64,000 nt of DNA from Bartonella sp. DGB1. GTDB taxonomy: Bacteria > Pseudomonadota > Alphaproteobacteria > Rhizobiales > Rhizobiaceae. The notes under the pieces are model-generated. The model searched no databases and was not told where the DNA came from. It was given only the letters and a program-made list of their open reading frames with translations. The translations under genes were made by a program, and so were the position numbers. Of the stretch, positions 1 through 9,698 are shown one piece after another. Within the stretch, counting starts at the first letter, position 1. Each line of letters opens with the position of its first letter. Location: positions 1,116,001 to 1,180,000 of the forward strand of contig NZ_CP166769.1 of the NCBI RefSeq assembly GCF_041345015.1, given 5' to 3'.

Positions 1-22
1 CTAACCAAATAAAGGAACTTAA

Positions 23-2188
23 ATGTCAGATCTGCTCGTTGAACTCTATAGTGAAGAAATCCCGGCTTCTCTACAGCAAGATGCGGCTTGTCAATTACAA
101 AAAAAATTGACAGATTCTTTAGTAGAACATGGCTTATCCTATCAAACTGCGCAAATTTTTTATACTCCACGTCGTCTGACATTATTTATTCATAATCTTT
201 CTAATCATACTGCTAAGCGTATAGAAGAAAAAAAAGGCCCCTCAACCAAAGCTCCTAAATCAGCGATTGATGGTTTTATCCGTTCTAATGGTTTACAATC
301 TATTGAAGAAGCTACTATAAAAACTGACCCTAAAAAAGGCAGCTATTATTGTGCTACAATTACCTATCCATCTCAACCAGCAAAAGAAATAATTGCACAA
401 ATATTACCTGAAATTATTAAAAATTTTTCTTGGGGCAAATCAATGCGCTGGGGCTCTAATTCTATATCACTAAATTCATTAAAATGGATTAGACCATTGC
501 GATCTATTTTATGTATCTTAAGTGATAATGACCAGTCAGAGATAGTTAACTTTAAAGTTGAAGATATAGCCTCAGATAATCTTACTTACGGCCACCCGTT
601 TTTGGGTCAATCTCAAGCAATTGCTGTCAATAATTTTGAAGAATATCAAGATAATTTAGCTAAACAAAAAGTAATTTTAGATGTAAATCAGCGTAAAAAT
701 ATTATTATTACTGACGCCAAAAATATTGCTTTTGCTAAACAATTAAAAATTGTTGAAGATCAAAATTTATTAGATGAAATAGCAGGATTAGTAGAATATC
801 CAGTTGTCTTTTTAGGAGAATTTGATCCTAAATTTTTAACCATGCCGGCTGAAATTACTAGATTAACAATAAAAGTTCATCAAAAATCCTTTGTTACCTA
901 TCAAGGTGATGATATTAATAATTTATCTAACCATTTTATTATTGTAGCAAATATTTTACCCACCGATAAAGGTGAAAAAATTATAACAGGTAATAGCAAA
1001 GTAGTTAATGCCCGTCTATCAGATGCATTATATTTTTGGCAAAAAGATCAAGAGCCTTTAACCAATATTGAAAATTCAACCATAATTGCAGAAAGATTTA
1101 ATTTAGATCTTAGCAAACCCCTAGATCAACGATTAGCCAAATTAATCTCATTAAATGTTATCTTTCACTCTTCATTAGGCACATTAGGTGATAGAATTTT
1201 ACGCATAATAAAAATGTCCTCTTATATAGCTCCATTACTAGATGCTGATAAAAACTTAGTTGTAAGAGCTGCTATTTTATGCAAAGCAGATCTACAAACT
1301 GAAATTGTAGGAGAATTCCCTGAGTTACAAGGTATAATGGGTGGTAAATATGCTAAACTACAAGGCGAAACAGATGCAGTAGCTTCCGCTATTAGTGATC
1401 ATTATCGTCCTCAGGGTCCAAATGATTATGTACCTACTTCTGCTGTAACTGCAAGTTTATCATTGGCTGATAAAATAGATATTTTATGTAGTTTTTGGTT
1501 AATAAATGAAAAACCAACCGGTTCACGTGATCCATTTGCTCTAAGACGTGCAGCATTAGGAGTTATTAGAATATTATTAACTCAAAAGAAATATATTAAC
1601 TTACTCCCTATCTTACGTCATTCCTTATCAAATATAGCAAAAGATCTTCAATTAACTAAAGCTCCAGATATTGAAAAAACCGCAGATGATTTATTAAAAT
1701 TCATTCAAGAACGTTTTAAAATTATTTTACTAAGTGAAGGTAAAAAAATAGATCTAATAGATGCTTTAATGCTCAAAGAGAATGATGATCTATATTTAAT
1801 AGCAGGTCGAATAGATGAATTAGCAAAATGGTTAATAAATAATCCAAACGTAAAAAATTCTCTCTATCGAATCTATAATATATTAAATGAACAAAAATTA
1901 TCCAATGATTTAACCTTACCTAATATTGATAATTTTACTCATAATGCAGAAAAAGAATTATATAATAAGTTATTAGAGGTCACAAAAAGAATAAATAATT
2001 TAAATAAATATGATCATTTATTAATATTAGAAGCTTTAGCTGACTTATCTCCTGCTATTGATAATTTTTTTGAAAATATCTTCATTAATGATCCAAACCC
2101 GACCATAAAAAATAATCGTGTTATTTTATTACAATATATTTGGAATATTGCAAAAAGCGTAGCTGATTTTTCTAAAATTATAAAATAA
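23..2188 (+). CDS. glyS: Glycyl-tRNA synthetase beta subunit
   Basis: Beta chain of the bacterial alpha2beta2 glycyl-tRNA synthetase, which charges tRNA-Gly in the cytoplasm. In this enzyme the class II catalytic core is in GlyQ and the beta chain supplies tRNA binding. The protein opens with the family signature LLVELYSEEIPA and is 721 residues long, close to the usual 690-720, with the C-terminal anticodon-binding region present. AAGGA at 12-16, six bases before ATG, fixes the start. A TAA at positions 2-4 is probably the end of glyQ, which lies outside the window; this is inferred from the usual glyQ-glyS order. The reading frame is intact and no domain is missing. Confidence 0.96.
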   Translation: MSDLLVELYSEEIPASLQQDAACQLQKKLTDSLVEHGLSYQTAQIFYTPRRLTLFIHNLSNHTAKRIEEKKGPSTKAPKSAIDGFIRSNGLQSIEEATIKTDPKKGSYYCATITYPSQPAKEIIAQILPEIIKNFSWGKSMRWGSNSISLNSLKWIRPLRSILCILSDNDQSEIVNFKVEDIASDNLTYGHPFLGQSQAIAVNNFEEYQDNLAKQKVILDVNQRKNIIITDAKNIAFAKQLKIVEDQNLLDEIAGLVEYPVVFLGEFDPKFLTMPAEITRLTIKVHQKSFVTYQGDDINNLSNHFIIVANILPTDKGEKIITGNSKVVNARLSDALYFWQKDQEPLTNIENSTIIAERFNLDLSKPLDQRLAKLISLNVIFHSSLGTLGDRILRIIKMSSYIAPLLDADKNLVVRAAILCKADLQTEIVGEFPELQGIMGGKYAKLQGETDAVASAISDHYRPQGPNDYVPTSAVTASLSLADKIDILCSFWLINEKPTGSRDPFALRRAALGVIRILLTQKKYINLLPILRHSLSNIAKDLQLTKAPDIEKTADDLLKFIQERFKIILLSEGKKIDLIDALMLKENDDLYLIAGRIDELAKWLINNPNVKNSLYRIYNILNEQKLSNDLTLPNIDNFTHNAEKELYNKLLEVTKRINNLNKYDHLLILEALADLSPAIDNFFENIFINDPNPTIKNNRVILLQYIWNIAKSVADFSKIIK

Positions 2189-2233
2189 CTGAATTATACT
2201 AAGATAAGTTAATTTAACTAATTATGGTACATT

Positions 2234-2983
2234 ATGTCACATCTTATTGCTACTAAACGAACTAATCTTATTGATACTAAAGAGCTATCTGGTTTTTTTC
2301 CAAAGACTAATAATACGATAGAATGGAAAATTTCTGATCAATTAGTTGATTACCACGAAGCTGTCGAAATAATGGAAGAAAGAGTCTTATCTATACAACA
2401 AGGAAAAGCTTGTGAACTTATCTGGCTTTTAGAACATCCACCATTATATAGTGCTGGTACCAGCGCTAAAAATGATGACCTATTATTAAAAGATAAATTT
2501 CCAGTATATTATTCTGGACGCGGCGGTGAATTTACTTATCATGGACCTGGTCAACGAATTGTATATATATTATTAGATCTAAAAAACAGACAAACAGATA
2601 TTAGATTATTCATCGCTTATTTAGAAAAATGGATAATTAATAGTCTAGCCGATTTTAATATAAAGGGTGAAACAAGAGAAGATAGAGTTGGTGTGTGGGT
2701 TACTCGCACTGATAAACCACCTTTAGCTAATAATAAAGTTAGAGAAGATAAAATAGCGGCTATAGGAGTTAGAGTAAAAAAATGGGTTACTATGCATGGT
2801 TTTGCTATTAATATTAATCCTAATTTAAGTCACTATACAGGTATTATTCCTTGTGGTATATCTGAATATGGTATAACCTCTTTTGAAGATTTAGGTTATC
2901 TTACTGATTTAAATGATGTTGATTTATCACTTAAAAAAAACTTTATCCGTCTTTTTACGCATAAAAATAACCTTATAATATAA
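2234..2983 (+). CDS. lipB: Octanoyl-[acyl-carrier-protein]:protein octanoyltransferase
   Basis: Transfers octanoyl from ACP to the lipoyl domains of 2-oxoacid dehydrogenases and the glycine cleavage system, the first step of endogenous lipoate synthesis. The 249-residue protein has the RGGEFTYHGPGQ block at 96-107. Its conserved lysine is K173 in DKIAAIG and its acyl-accepting cysteine is C207 in IIPCGI. About 30 residues precede the core. There is no strong ribosome-binding site before the ATG, so an alternative start is possible. It lies 45 bases after glyS and 33 before parE on the same strand and may be co-transcribed with them. lipA is not in the window. Confidence 0.95.
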   Translation: MSHLIATKRTNLIDTKELSGFFPKTNNTIEWKISDQLVDYHEAVEIMEERVLSIQQGKACELIWLLEHPPLYSAGTSAKNDDLLLKDKFPVYYSGRGGEFTYHGPGQRIVYILLDLKNRQTDIRLFIAYLEKWIINSLADFNIKGETREDRVGVWVTRTDKPPLANNKVREDKIAAIGVRVKKWVTMHGFAININPNLSHYTGIIPCGISEYGITSFEDLGYLTDLNDVDLSLKKNFIRLFTHKNNLII

Positions 2984-3016
2984 TATATTTATTCTGACGC
3001 TATAAGAGGTAACATT

Positions 3017-5044
3017 TTGAAAAAAAAATCTACAACGTCTAATGATAAGATTGATTTATTTTCATGCCTTGTTAACGAACATGAAAATAAGAAAACAACA
3101 GCTGTAAAAACAGACAAATCAGATAATGACTATAATGCCTCATCAATTAAAATATTAGAGGGTTTAGAGCCTGTTCGCTTGCGCCCTGGTATGTATATCG
3201 GCGGTACGGATAAAAAAGCACTGCATCATTTATTTGCAGAAGTGATTGACAATGCAATGGATGAAGCAATCGCAGGTCATGCCTCTAAAATATCCGTAAC
3301 ATTAAATGCTGATGGCTCATTAACAGTATCAGATAACGGTAGAGGTATCCCTATTGAGCCCCATCCTCAGATGCCTAATATTTCTACATTAGAAGTAATT
3401 ATGACTAAATTACATGCTGGAGGTAAATTTGAAGGAAATGCCTATGAAACCTCTGGAGGTCTACATGGGGTTGGTATTTCTGTAGTTAATGCTTTATCAG
3501 ATTTTCTTACTATAGAAGTAGCGAGAAATAAAAAATTATATCGACAAAATTATTCACGTGGTATTCCACAAACACCATTAGAAGAAATATCTACTACTAA
3601 AAACAAAGGGACTTCTATTACCTTCCATCCAGATAGTCAAATATTTGGCTCTCAGAAATTTGACCCTCATTTACTCTTTGAAATGTCGCGCTCGAAAGCT
3701 TATCTATTTGGTGGTATAGAAATTACTTGGCAAGATAACTTTTCACAACCAGATGACAAATCTCCTCCGACTAAAGAAGTTTTTCTATTTTCTGGTGGTT
3801 TAAAAGATTATCTACTTACAAGAATAAATCCACAAAAACAAATTACCAAAGATATATTTGCTGGTAAAATAGGCAAACCTGGTAAACATGGTTATCTAGA
3901 GTGGGCTATATCATGGCAAATAGATGATTCTTTTATTAATTCTTATTGTAATACGGTTCCTACCCGTGAAGGAGGAACACATGAATCTGGGCTACGTTTA
4001 GCGCTAACTAAAGGATTAAAAGCATACGGCGAGTTTATTGGTAAAAAAAGAGCAAATAATATCACAACCGAAGATATTTTATCTTCAATAAATGTATTAT
4101 TATCTGTTTTTGTCAGAGAGCCGGAATTCGTTGGTCAAACAAAAGATCGTTTAGCTACTGTAGAAGCACAAAAGCTAGTAGAAAATTCTTTAAGAGATCC
4201 TTTTGATCATTGGCTAGCTCAATCACCTACCGAAGCGAATAAACTGTTAGATTGGATATTAGAACGAGTAGATGAAAGACTTAAAAGACGTCAAGAAAGA
4301 GAAGTTAATAGAAAAACAGCGACAAAAAAATTAAGACTTCCTGGCAAATTAGCTGATTGCGTACAATCTGCTACTGAAGGAGCTGAAATATTCATAGTAG
4401 AAGGTGATTCTGCAGGAGGATCAGCAAAACAAGCAAGAAATAGAGCTTTTCAAGCCGTTTTACCATTAAGAGGAAAAATTCTTAACGTAGCTAGTGCTAG
4501 CCGAGAAAAGCTGTTACATAATCAACAAATACAAGACCTCTTACAAGCGATTGGTGTTCAAACTGGTAGCAAATATCGTGAAGAGGATCTTAGATATGAT
4601 AAAATTATAATTATGACCGATGCAGATGTAGACGGTGCACATATTGCCTCATTGTTAATTACCTTTTTTTATCAAGAAATTCCTCAAGTTATTGAACATG
4701 GTCATTTATATTTAGCTGTACCACCTTTATTTAGATTAAATCAAGGCGGAAAAATTTTCTATGCTCGTGATGAAGAACAAAAACAAGAAATTATTAAAAA
4801 TATTTTTAAAGGACGTGGAAAAATTGAAATAAATCGCTTTAAAGGCTTAGGTGAAATGAGAGCAGATCAATTGAAACAAACTACCATGGCACCAGAAAAT
4901 AGAAATTTATTAAAAATCGTAATAGCTGAAAATGATAAAGAAATCACCAAACAAACAATAGATAATTTAATGGGCACTAAACCAGAAACAAGATTTAAAT
5001 TTATTCAAGAAAATGCAGCATTTGCAAATAACATTGACATCTAA
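3017..5044 (+). CDS. parE: DNA topoisomerase IV subunit B
   Basis: ATPase subunit of topoisomerase IV, which decatenates daughter chromosomes together with ParC. The GHKL ATPase domain shows E75 and N79 in EVIDNAMDEA, DNGRGIP at 96-102 and GGLHGVG near 147. The TOPRIM domain shows EGDSAGG near 461 and DADVDGAH near 535, and the C-terminus carries INRFKGLGEM. The length of 675 and the QTTM ending of the core fit ParE better than GyrB. The start is TTG with an AAGAGG ribosome-binding site at 3004-3009; no later ATG precedes the conserved ATP-binding residues. It converges with recJ, with only a small 6-bp hairpin (5037-5051) between them. Confidence 0.93.
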   Translation: MKKKSTTSNDKIDLFSCLVNEHENKKTTAVKTDKSDNDYNASSIKILEGLEPVRLRPGMYIGGTDKKALHHLFAEVIDNAMDEAIAGHASKISVTLNADGSLTVSDNGRGIPIEPHPQMPNISTLEVIMTKLHAGGKFEGNAYETSGGLHGVGISVVNALSDFLTIEVARNKKLYRQNYSRGIPQTPLEEISTTKNKGTSITFHPDSQIFGSQKFDPHLLFEMSRSKAYLFGGIEITWQDNFSQPDDKSPPTKEVFLFSGGLKDYLLTRINPQKQITKDIFAGKIGKPGKHGYLEWAISWQIDDSFINSYCNTVPTREGGTHESGLRLALTKGLKAYGEFIGKKRANNITTEDILSSINVLLSVFVREPEFVGQTKDRLATVEAQKLVENSLRDPFDHWLAQSPTEANKLLDWILERVDERLKRRQEREVNRKTATKKLRLPGKLADCVQSATEGAEIFIVEGDSAGGSAKQARNRAFQAVLPLRGKILNVASASREKLLHNQQIQDLLQAIGVQTGSKYREEDLRYDKIIIMTDADVDGAHIASLLITFFYQEIPQVIEHGHLYLAVPPLFRLNQGGKIFYARDEEQKQEIIKNIFKGRGKIEINRFKGLGEMRADQLKQTTMAPENRNLLKIVIAENDKEITKQTIDNLMGTKPETRFKFIQENAAFANNIDI

Positions 5045-5055
5045 TAGATGTAATA

Positions 5056-6828
5056 TTAATTAGCAGTGCGAACATCCACTAGAAAACCTATTACATTTTC
5101 TTTAAATTGATAATTATTAATCGATAAATTACAAATAAAATCTAAATAACTACCTTCGTTAGCTAATAAAAATTTTTTTATATCATCCGCTAAAGAATTA
5201 AAAGCCATTATCTTTAATTTCTTTTTAAAACCATCCTCTATCATTAAGATTAAATGATCATTAGAAATTACATGTATATTAGCTAATTTATGCGATGCAA
5301 ATAAAAATAAAGGCTTAGGGTGCCCAGTTCCATATGGTCCAGCCTGTTCTATCATTTTCACTAAGTTCACATTCGCCCCTGAAGCACTTAAAGCTGCATC
5401 TATTTTTAACAAACGATTAGATTTAAGATTAGGAATAATCTTAGCTGCTTTTTCTTCAAACCAATTACGGAATTCAGCTATTTTTTCTGGTTTAATTGTT
5501 AAACCAGCTGCCATAGCATGACCGCCCCCTTTTTCTAAAAGTTTTAAATTTACCGCCTCTTTAATTACCTTACCTAGATCAAATCCTGCAATAGATCTAC
5601 CAGATCCAACTGCGGAACCATCGTTTTTTGGTGCAATAACAATTGTAGGTAAAAATAATTTATCCTTGAGCCGAGAAGCAACTAAGCCTATCAAACCTAT
5701 ATGCCAACTTTCATTATAAATCACACAGGAATTCTGTGAATCTTTATTCTCCATACAATCTAACTCTACTAAAGCTTGTTCGATCATTAAATTTTGTATA
5801 GATTGACGTTGAAAATTTAATTTATCTAATTTTTCAGCAATATCTTCTACTATATTTTTATCATTGCTAGTTAATAATTTAACTGCTTGAGCCGCATCTC
5901 GTAATCTTCCACCAGCATTAATACGAGGACCTAATAAAAAACCACAATGATAAATATTTAAAGGCTCTCCTATTCTTGCTACTTTAGCTAATGCAGCGAT
6001 TCCTTTATTATGTAGTTTATGCATAATTTTTAGCCCGCTAACCACAAAGCTACGATTTAAACCAACTAAAGTCATCACATCACAAATAGTCGCTAAAGCA
6101 ACTAAATCTAATAATTCCAATAAATTAGGTAAATTTGTATTAGTACTATTGCGTAACAAGCGCGATATATGCACTAAAACCATAAAAACTACGCCTGCAG
6201 CACATAAATTACCTAACCCAGAAAAATCATCTATACGGTTAGGATTTACTACAACAAGATCATCAGGCAAATCATCAATTATTTGATGATGATCTAATAC
6301 AATAATCTTAATATCGTTCAACTTTTGTACATCACGTAATAAATCAATATTTCCTGAACCGCAATCTACTAATATAATTAACTTATAACCTTTATTTATT
6401 AATTCTGTTAAAGCTGTTTCATTAGCGCCATACCCCTCATACATTCGATCAGGTATATATACTTCATGCTCTATAGCAAAATTTTCTAAGAATTTTGATA
6501 ATATAGAAGATGAACAAACTCCATCCACATCATAATCACCAAATATAGCGATTTTCTGTTTTGATAAAATAGCATTAACCAATATTTCACCACAGCGATC
6601 CATATCTTTTAAAGTTAAAGGATCTGGTAAAGTATTTTTTATTTTAGGATCTAAAAAATCTTCTACTTCTGCTTCAGTTACGCCACGAGCGACCAGAATT
6701 CGAGCAATAATTTCTGGTATATTTTTTTTCTGGCTAATGGAAAGAGCATAATTAATCTTTTGTTGATCAAGAATCTCTTGCCAAATATATCCTCCTATAG
6801 AATTACTTTTATCTTTAATATTTTGCAT
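5056..6828 (-). CDS. recJ: Single-stranded-DNA-specific exonuclease RecJ
   Basis: 5'-to-3' single-strand DNA exonuclease of the DHH phosphoesterase family, used in RecF-pathway recombination, mismatch repair and base excision repair. The metal-binding motifs are visible: DYDVDG at 98-103, a VDCGSGN block at 154-160, DHH at 179-181, then the DHHA1 glycine motif GGGHAMAAG near residue 438. The 590 residues include the C-terminal OB-like region, so the protein is full length. It lies head to tail with glpX, 27 bases downstream on the minus strand. No promoter is obvious in that short gap, so the two genes may share a transcript. Confidence 0.95.
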   Translation of the reverse strand: MQNIKDKSNSIGGYIWQEILDQQKINYALSISQKKNIPEIIARILVARGVTEAEVEDFLDPKIKNTLPDPLTLKDMDRCGEILVNAILSKQKIAIFGDYDVDGVCSSSILSKFLENFAIEHEVYIPDRMYEGYGANETALTELINKGYKLIILVDCGSGNIDLLRDVQKLNDIKIIVLDHHQIIDDLPDDLVVVNPNRIDDFSGLGNLCAAGVVFMVLVHISRLLRNSTNTNLPNLLELLDLVALATICDVMTLVGLNRSFVVSGLKIMHKLHNKGIAALAKVARIGEPLNIYHCGFLLGPRINAGGRLRDAAQAVKLLTSNDKNIVEDIAEKLDKLNFQRQSIQNLMIEQALVELDCMENKDSQNSCVIYNESWHIGLIGLVASRLKDKLFLPTIVIAPKNDGSAVGSGRSIAGFDLGKVIKEAVNLKLLEKGGGHAMAAGLTIKPEKIAEFRNWFEEKAAKIIPNLKSNRLLKIDAALSASGANVNLVKMIEQAGPYGTGHPKPLFLFASHKLANIHVISNDHLILMIEDGFKKKLKIMAFNSLADDIKKFLLANEGSYLDFICNLSINNYQFKENVIGFLVDVRTAN

Positions 6829-6855
6829 AATATATAAATCATATATTCCGTTAAA

Positions 6856-7827
6856 CTATTTATTATTTGGATATTTAGTTTCTATAAATTGAATAGTTTT
6901 CGTAGCTGAACGCATGACTAGTGTATGAGTCTTTATGTAGTTATCACAAATTTTTACCCCGGATAACATATTTCCATCCGTTACACCGGTAGCAGAAAAT
7001 ATAACATCATCACCTTTAGCTAATTCGTCTGCTTGATATATCTTATTAGGATCTTTAATTCCCATTTGAGCAGCCCTAGCAATTTTTTCATCAGTATCTA
7101 AAATTAATCTAGCTTCCATTTGCCCACCTAAACAACGTAAAGCAGCAGCCGCTAGAACACCTTCTGGAGCTCCGCCTATGCCCATATATATATCAATAGT
7201 AGATTCTGCTGTCGCTGTATGTATTACTGCAGCAACATCACCATCCCCTATTAATCTTACCCCTGCTCCAGTAGCCCTTATTTCATTTATGATATTTTCA
7301 TGTCTTGGTCTATCCATCACACAAGCCATAATTTGTGCTGGTGCGACGCCTTTTGCCTTAGCTAAAGCAAGAATATTTTCTGTTGGACTATTATTAAGGC
7401 TAACAATATTTTTTGGATATCCTGCACCAATAGCTATTTTTTCCATATATACATCTGGAGCATATAATAAATTTCCTTTTTTAGCTACAGCTACCACAGC
7501 TAAGGAATTTGGCATATCTTTAGCACATATTGTAGTGCCCTCAAGAGGATCTAAAGCAATATCAACCGCAATGCCTTTAGTAGTTCCTACTTTCTCTCCA
7601 ATATATAACATTGGAGCTTCATCTCTTTCCCCTTCACCAATTACTATTGTACCGTCAATATCCAACTGATTTAAAGCATTACGCATTGCATCTACAGCAA
7701 CTTGATCGGCTGCTTTTTCATCACCTTTACCACACATTCCAACAGCTGCAATAGCCGCTTGTTCAGTGACATAAGCCAAATCAATAATTAAGTTCCTTGA
7801 AAGAGAAGTTGATGAATTATGTGACAT
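6856..7827 (-). CDS. glpX: Class II fructose-1,6-bisphosphatase
   Basis: Hydrolyses fructose 1,6-bisphosphate to fructose 6-phosphate in gluconeogenesis. It is the GlpX type, unrelated in sequence to the classical Fbp, and lithium-sensitive in characterised members. The active-site blocks GEGERDEAPML (64-74) and DPLEGTT (93-99) are intact, and the length of 323 is normal. AGGAC lies seven bases before the ATG on the minus strand. It is followed by recJ after 27 bases. Upstream lies a 174-base gap with two small inverted repeats and then tRNA-Glu on the opposite strand. No pfk or aldolase gene is visible nearby. Confidence 0.95.
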   Translation of the reverse strand: MSHNSSTSLSRNLIIDLAYVTEQAAIAAVGMCGKGDEKAADQVAVDAMRNALNQLDIDGTIVIGEGERDEAPMLYIGEKVGTTKGIAVDIALDPLEGTTICAKDMPNSLAVVAVAKKGNLLYAPDVYMEKIAIGAGYPKNIVSLNNSPTENILALAKAKGVAPAQIMACVMDRPRHENIINEIRATGAGVRLIGDGDVAAVIHTATAESTIDIYMGIGGAPEGVLAAAALRCLGGQMEARLILDTDEKIARAAQMGIKDPNKIYQADELAKGDDVIFSATGVTDGNMLSGVKICDNYIKTHTLVMRSATKTIQFIETKYPNNK

Positions 7828-7862
7828 AATTAGTCCTCATTTATTTATAAAAATAATCCTCT

Positions 7863-7914
7863 TTTAGCAAGATTTTTGCTAAACTATAATATTTATTAGC
7901 ATAATAATATAGTT
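7863..7914 (-). promoter_or_regulatory. Two inverted repeats upstream of glpX
   Basis: TTTAGCAA (7863-7870) pairs with TTGCTAAA (7876-7883) across GATTT. It is followed directly by AACTATA (7882-7888) pairing with TATAGTT (7908-7914). They sit 36-87 bases before the glpX start and could form hairpins in its 5' leader or serve as protein-binding sites. The sequence is AT-rich, so chance is a real alternative. Confidence 0.25.
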
Positions 7915-7957
7915 TTCCCCAAGCAAAACAAAAATTATTTTTTTTTAAAAATTATTC

Positions 7958-7986
7958 TTGCATAATAAAAAAAATAACTTTATAAG
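7958..7986 (+). promoter_or_regulatory. Sigma-70-type promoter of tRNA-Glu
   Basis: TTGCAT at 7958-7963 and TATAAG at 7981-7986 are separated by exactly 17 bases. The predicted transcription start is a few bases before the tRNA 5' end at 8002, the usual arrangement for a short tRNA leader. Confidence 0.55.
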
Positions 7987-8001
7987 AAGAAAATAACCTA
8001 G

Positions 8002-8076
8002 GCGCCCATCGTCTAGCGGTTAGGACGCCGCCCTTTCACGGCGGAAACAGGGGTTCGATTCCCCTTGGGCGTACCA
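8002..8076 (+). tRNA. tRNA-Glu (anticodon TTC)
   Basis: Cloverleaf with acceptor stem GCGCCCA/TGGGCGT (first pair G-U), anticodon stem CCGCC/GGCGG around loop CTTTCAC giving anticodon TTC, and a T-arm around GGTTCGATTCC. The discriminator is A73 and the 3' CCA is encoded. It is a single gene with its own promoter and no other tRNA adjacent. Confidence 0.97.
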
Positions 8077-8456
8077 GTGTATTTTAAAAAATACCAGCAA
8101 ACAATAATATATTCTTGTACTTTATATTAGCCCTCTTTTAAGTCATATCTACAATAAGATATATTATTATATAATAAATTACTCTCTTATAATTATATTT
8201 TTATCTTACGTGACATTCTGCTCAAAATTTTATATATAAACAATATATTTAATAAGTTAACTATTACTCATAAAATAATTGATTAAACAATAGAATTAAC
8301 CTTAAATAGCTTTTATACAAAATATAAAAATATCCAAAAATCAATTATTTACCTTTGTTTAAAATAAAGTGATGTAATATATAAAATAGCATTACATATA
8401 CTCAAATATTTTTCAAAAAAATTAATAACCTAAAACAAATAGCAACATTAATACCA
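8077..8456. other. AT-rich spacer, no gene seen
   Basis: About 380 bases between tRNA-Glu and the terminator of the MFS gene. All frames are broken by frequent stops. I recognise no RNA gene, repeat or protein remnant here. Confidence 0.6.
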
Positions 8457-8489
8457 TAGATTGTAATAAAATAATTTTATTACAATCTA
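8457..8489 (-). terminator. Intrinsic terminator of the MFS gene
   Basis: Perfect 16-bp inverted repeat centred on 8473 (TAGATTGTAATAAAAT and its complement). It starts about 10 bases after the stop codon of the minus-strand transporter gene. There is no long T tract outside the stem, but the stem's distal half is T-rich. Confidence 0.55.
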
Positions 8490-8498
8490 CCTTATCAA

Positions 8499-9692
8499 CT
8501 AAGCAGTAACAGAAACAGACTCAGAAGACTTTTTACTTACCCTAGCACATGTAGCAAAGATCAATGAGCAGCTGAGCATAATAACTCCCACCAATATAGG
8601 GTAATTAACAAATATATTATATTTATAGACTATCGGCATAAGTATTCCACCCAAAACATCACCTGATAAATAACAACTTTGAATCAAACCAAATATTGTA
8701 GCACTATCATTTTCCTCAGCTATTTTAAGTTCTAATATAGATTCTATAATTCCTTCAATAGAACTAAACATGTTATAAATTAACAAACAAGCTACATATA
8801 ATATAGCTAACTGCTGTCCTAAAATATAAAATAATAAGGATATAGTAATAGCTTTTAAACAAGCAAAAACCATATATGCAAAAATAGAATCATTAGCAGA
8901 AACATACATATAAAGATTTTTAGCGGCTAGAGCACTAACTACAGCTAACGACATAATCATACCTATTGCAGAAATAGAAAAATCTAAATTTTTCAGATAG
9001 ATAGGTATCAATGGCAAAAAACATGCAAAAAATATTCCTGATATAAAAACATAAGACATTAACGATAAATAAAGAGATTTATTAGCTTTAAAATTCTTAA
9101 TAAAACTTAAATTTTGTTTATCCTTATTCTTCTGCTTAGGATTATATTTATAAATATCTTCTTTCTTATTAATGAATAAACAACCAGAAAAAGTTATAAC
9201 ACCGGTCAATATAATAGCTAATTGATAATTATATATAGTAAAATAAGCCAAACCAGCAACTAAAAAACCGGCAATAGTGCGGCCTAACATATTAACTATT
9301 GCACTAATGTTCCCTATTTTCAAAATGACCTTAGGTCTTACTTCAGAATCAATATTTACCATTAAAGCACTTAAAACTAATCCTACAGCACTTGCTCCTA
9401 TACCAGCAACTATACCTGTAGTCATTGCTAAATATATATCCACTGGAAATGCTCGTAAAATAAGCCCCACAGCATATAAAATATAACCAAAGGCTAAAGA
9501 ATAAGCTAAGCCAAATTTTTTAATAACTTTTGCATAAAGGAAAGAAAATGCTCCAACACACGCCATGGTTACATAAGAAATAGAAAATAAATCTAATTTA
9601 CCTTCCATTTCCCATAAGATAGGAAATAGCATTTTAGAAAGAGCCATAGGTAAAAAATATAATATCCTAAATAAATAAATCTTTTTATACAT
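8499..9692 (-). CDS. Major facilitator superfamily transporter, substrate unknown
   Basis: Integral membrane protein of about 397 residues. Repeated hydrophobic segments across the whole length are compatible with 12 membrane helices in two six-helix halves, joined by a charged lysine-rich loop near residues 182-196. The overall pattern is that of MFS permeases; I see no signature that names a substrate. The reading frame also has a GTG two codons upstream (9698), and neither start has a good ribosome-binding site. The gene stands alone, with about 1 kb of noncoding DNA before it and its own terminator after it, so context gives no hint. A drug or metabolite exporter is possible but is only a guess. 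Confidence 0.75.
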   Translation of the reverse strand: MYKKIYLFRILYFLPMALSKMLFPILWEMEGKLDLFSISYVTMACVGAFSFLYAKVIKKFGLAYSLAFGYILYAVGLILRAFPVDIYLAMTTGIVAGIGASAVGLVLSALMVNIDSEVRPKVILKIGNISAIVNMLGRTIAGFLVAGLAYFTIYNYQLAIILTGVITFSGCLFINKKEDIYKYNPKQKNKDKQNLSFIKNFKANKSLYLSLMSYVFISGIFFACFLPLIPIYLKNLDFSISAIGMIMSLAVVSALAAKNLYMYVSANDSIFAYMVFACLKAITISLLFYILGQQLAILYVACLLIYNMFSSIEGIIESILELKIAEENDSATIFGLIQSCYLSGDVLGGILMPIVYKYNIFVNYPILVGVIMLSCSLIFATCARVSKKSSESVSVTA

Positions 9693-9698
9693 TCGCAC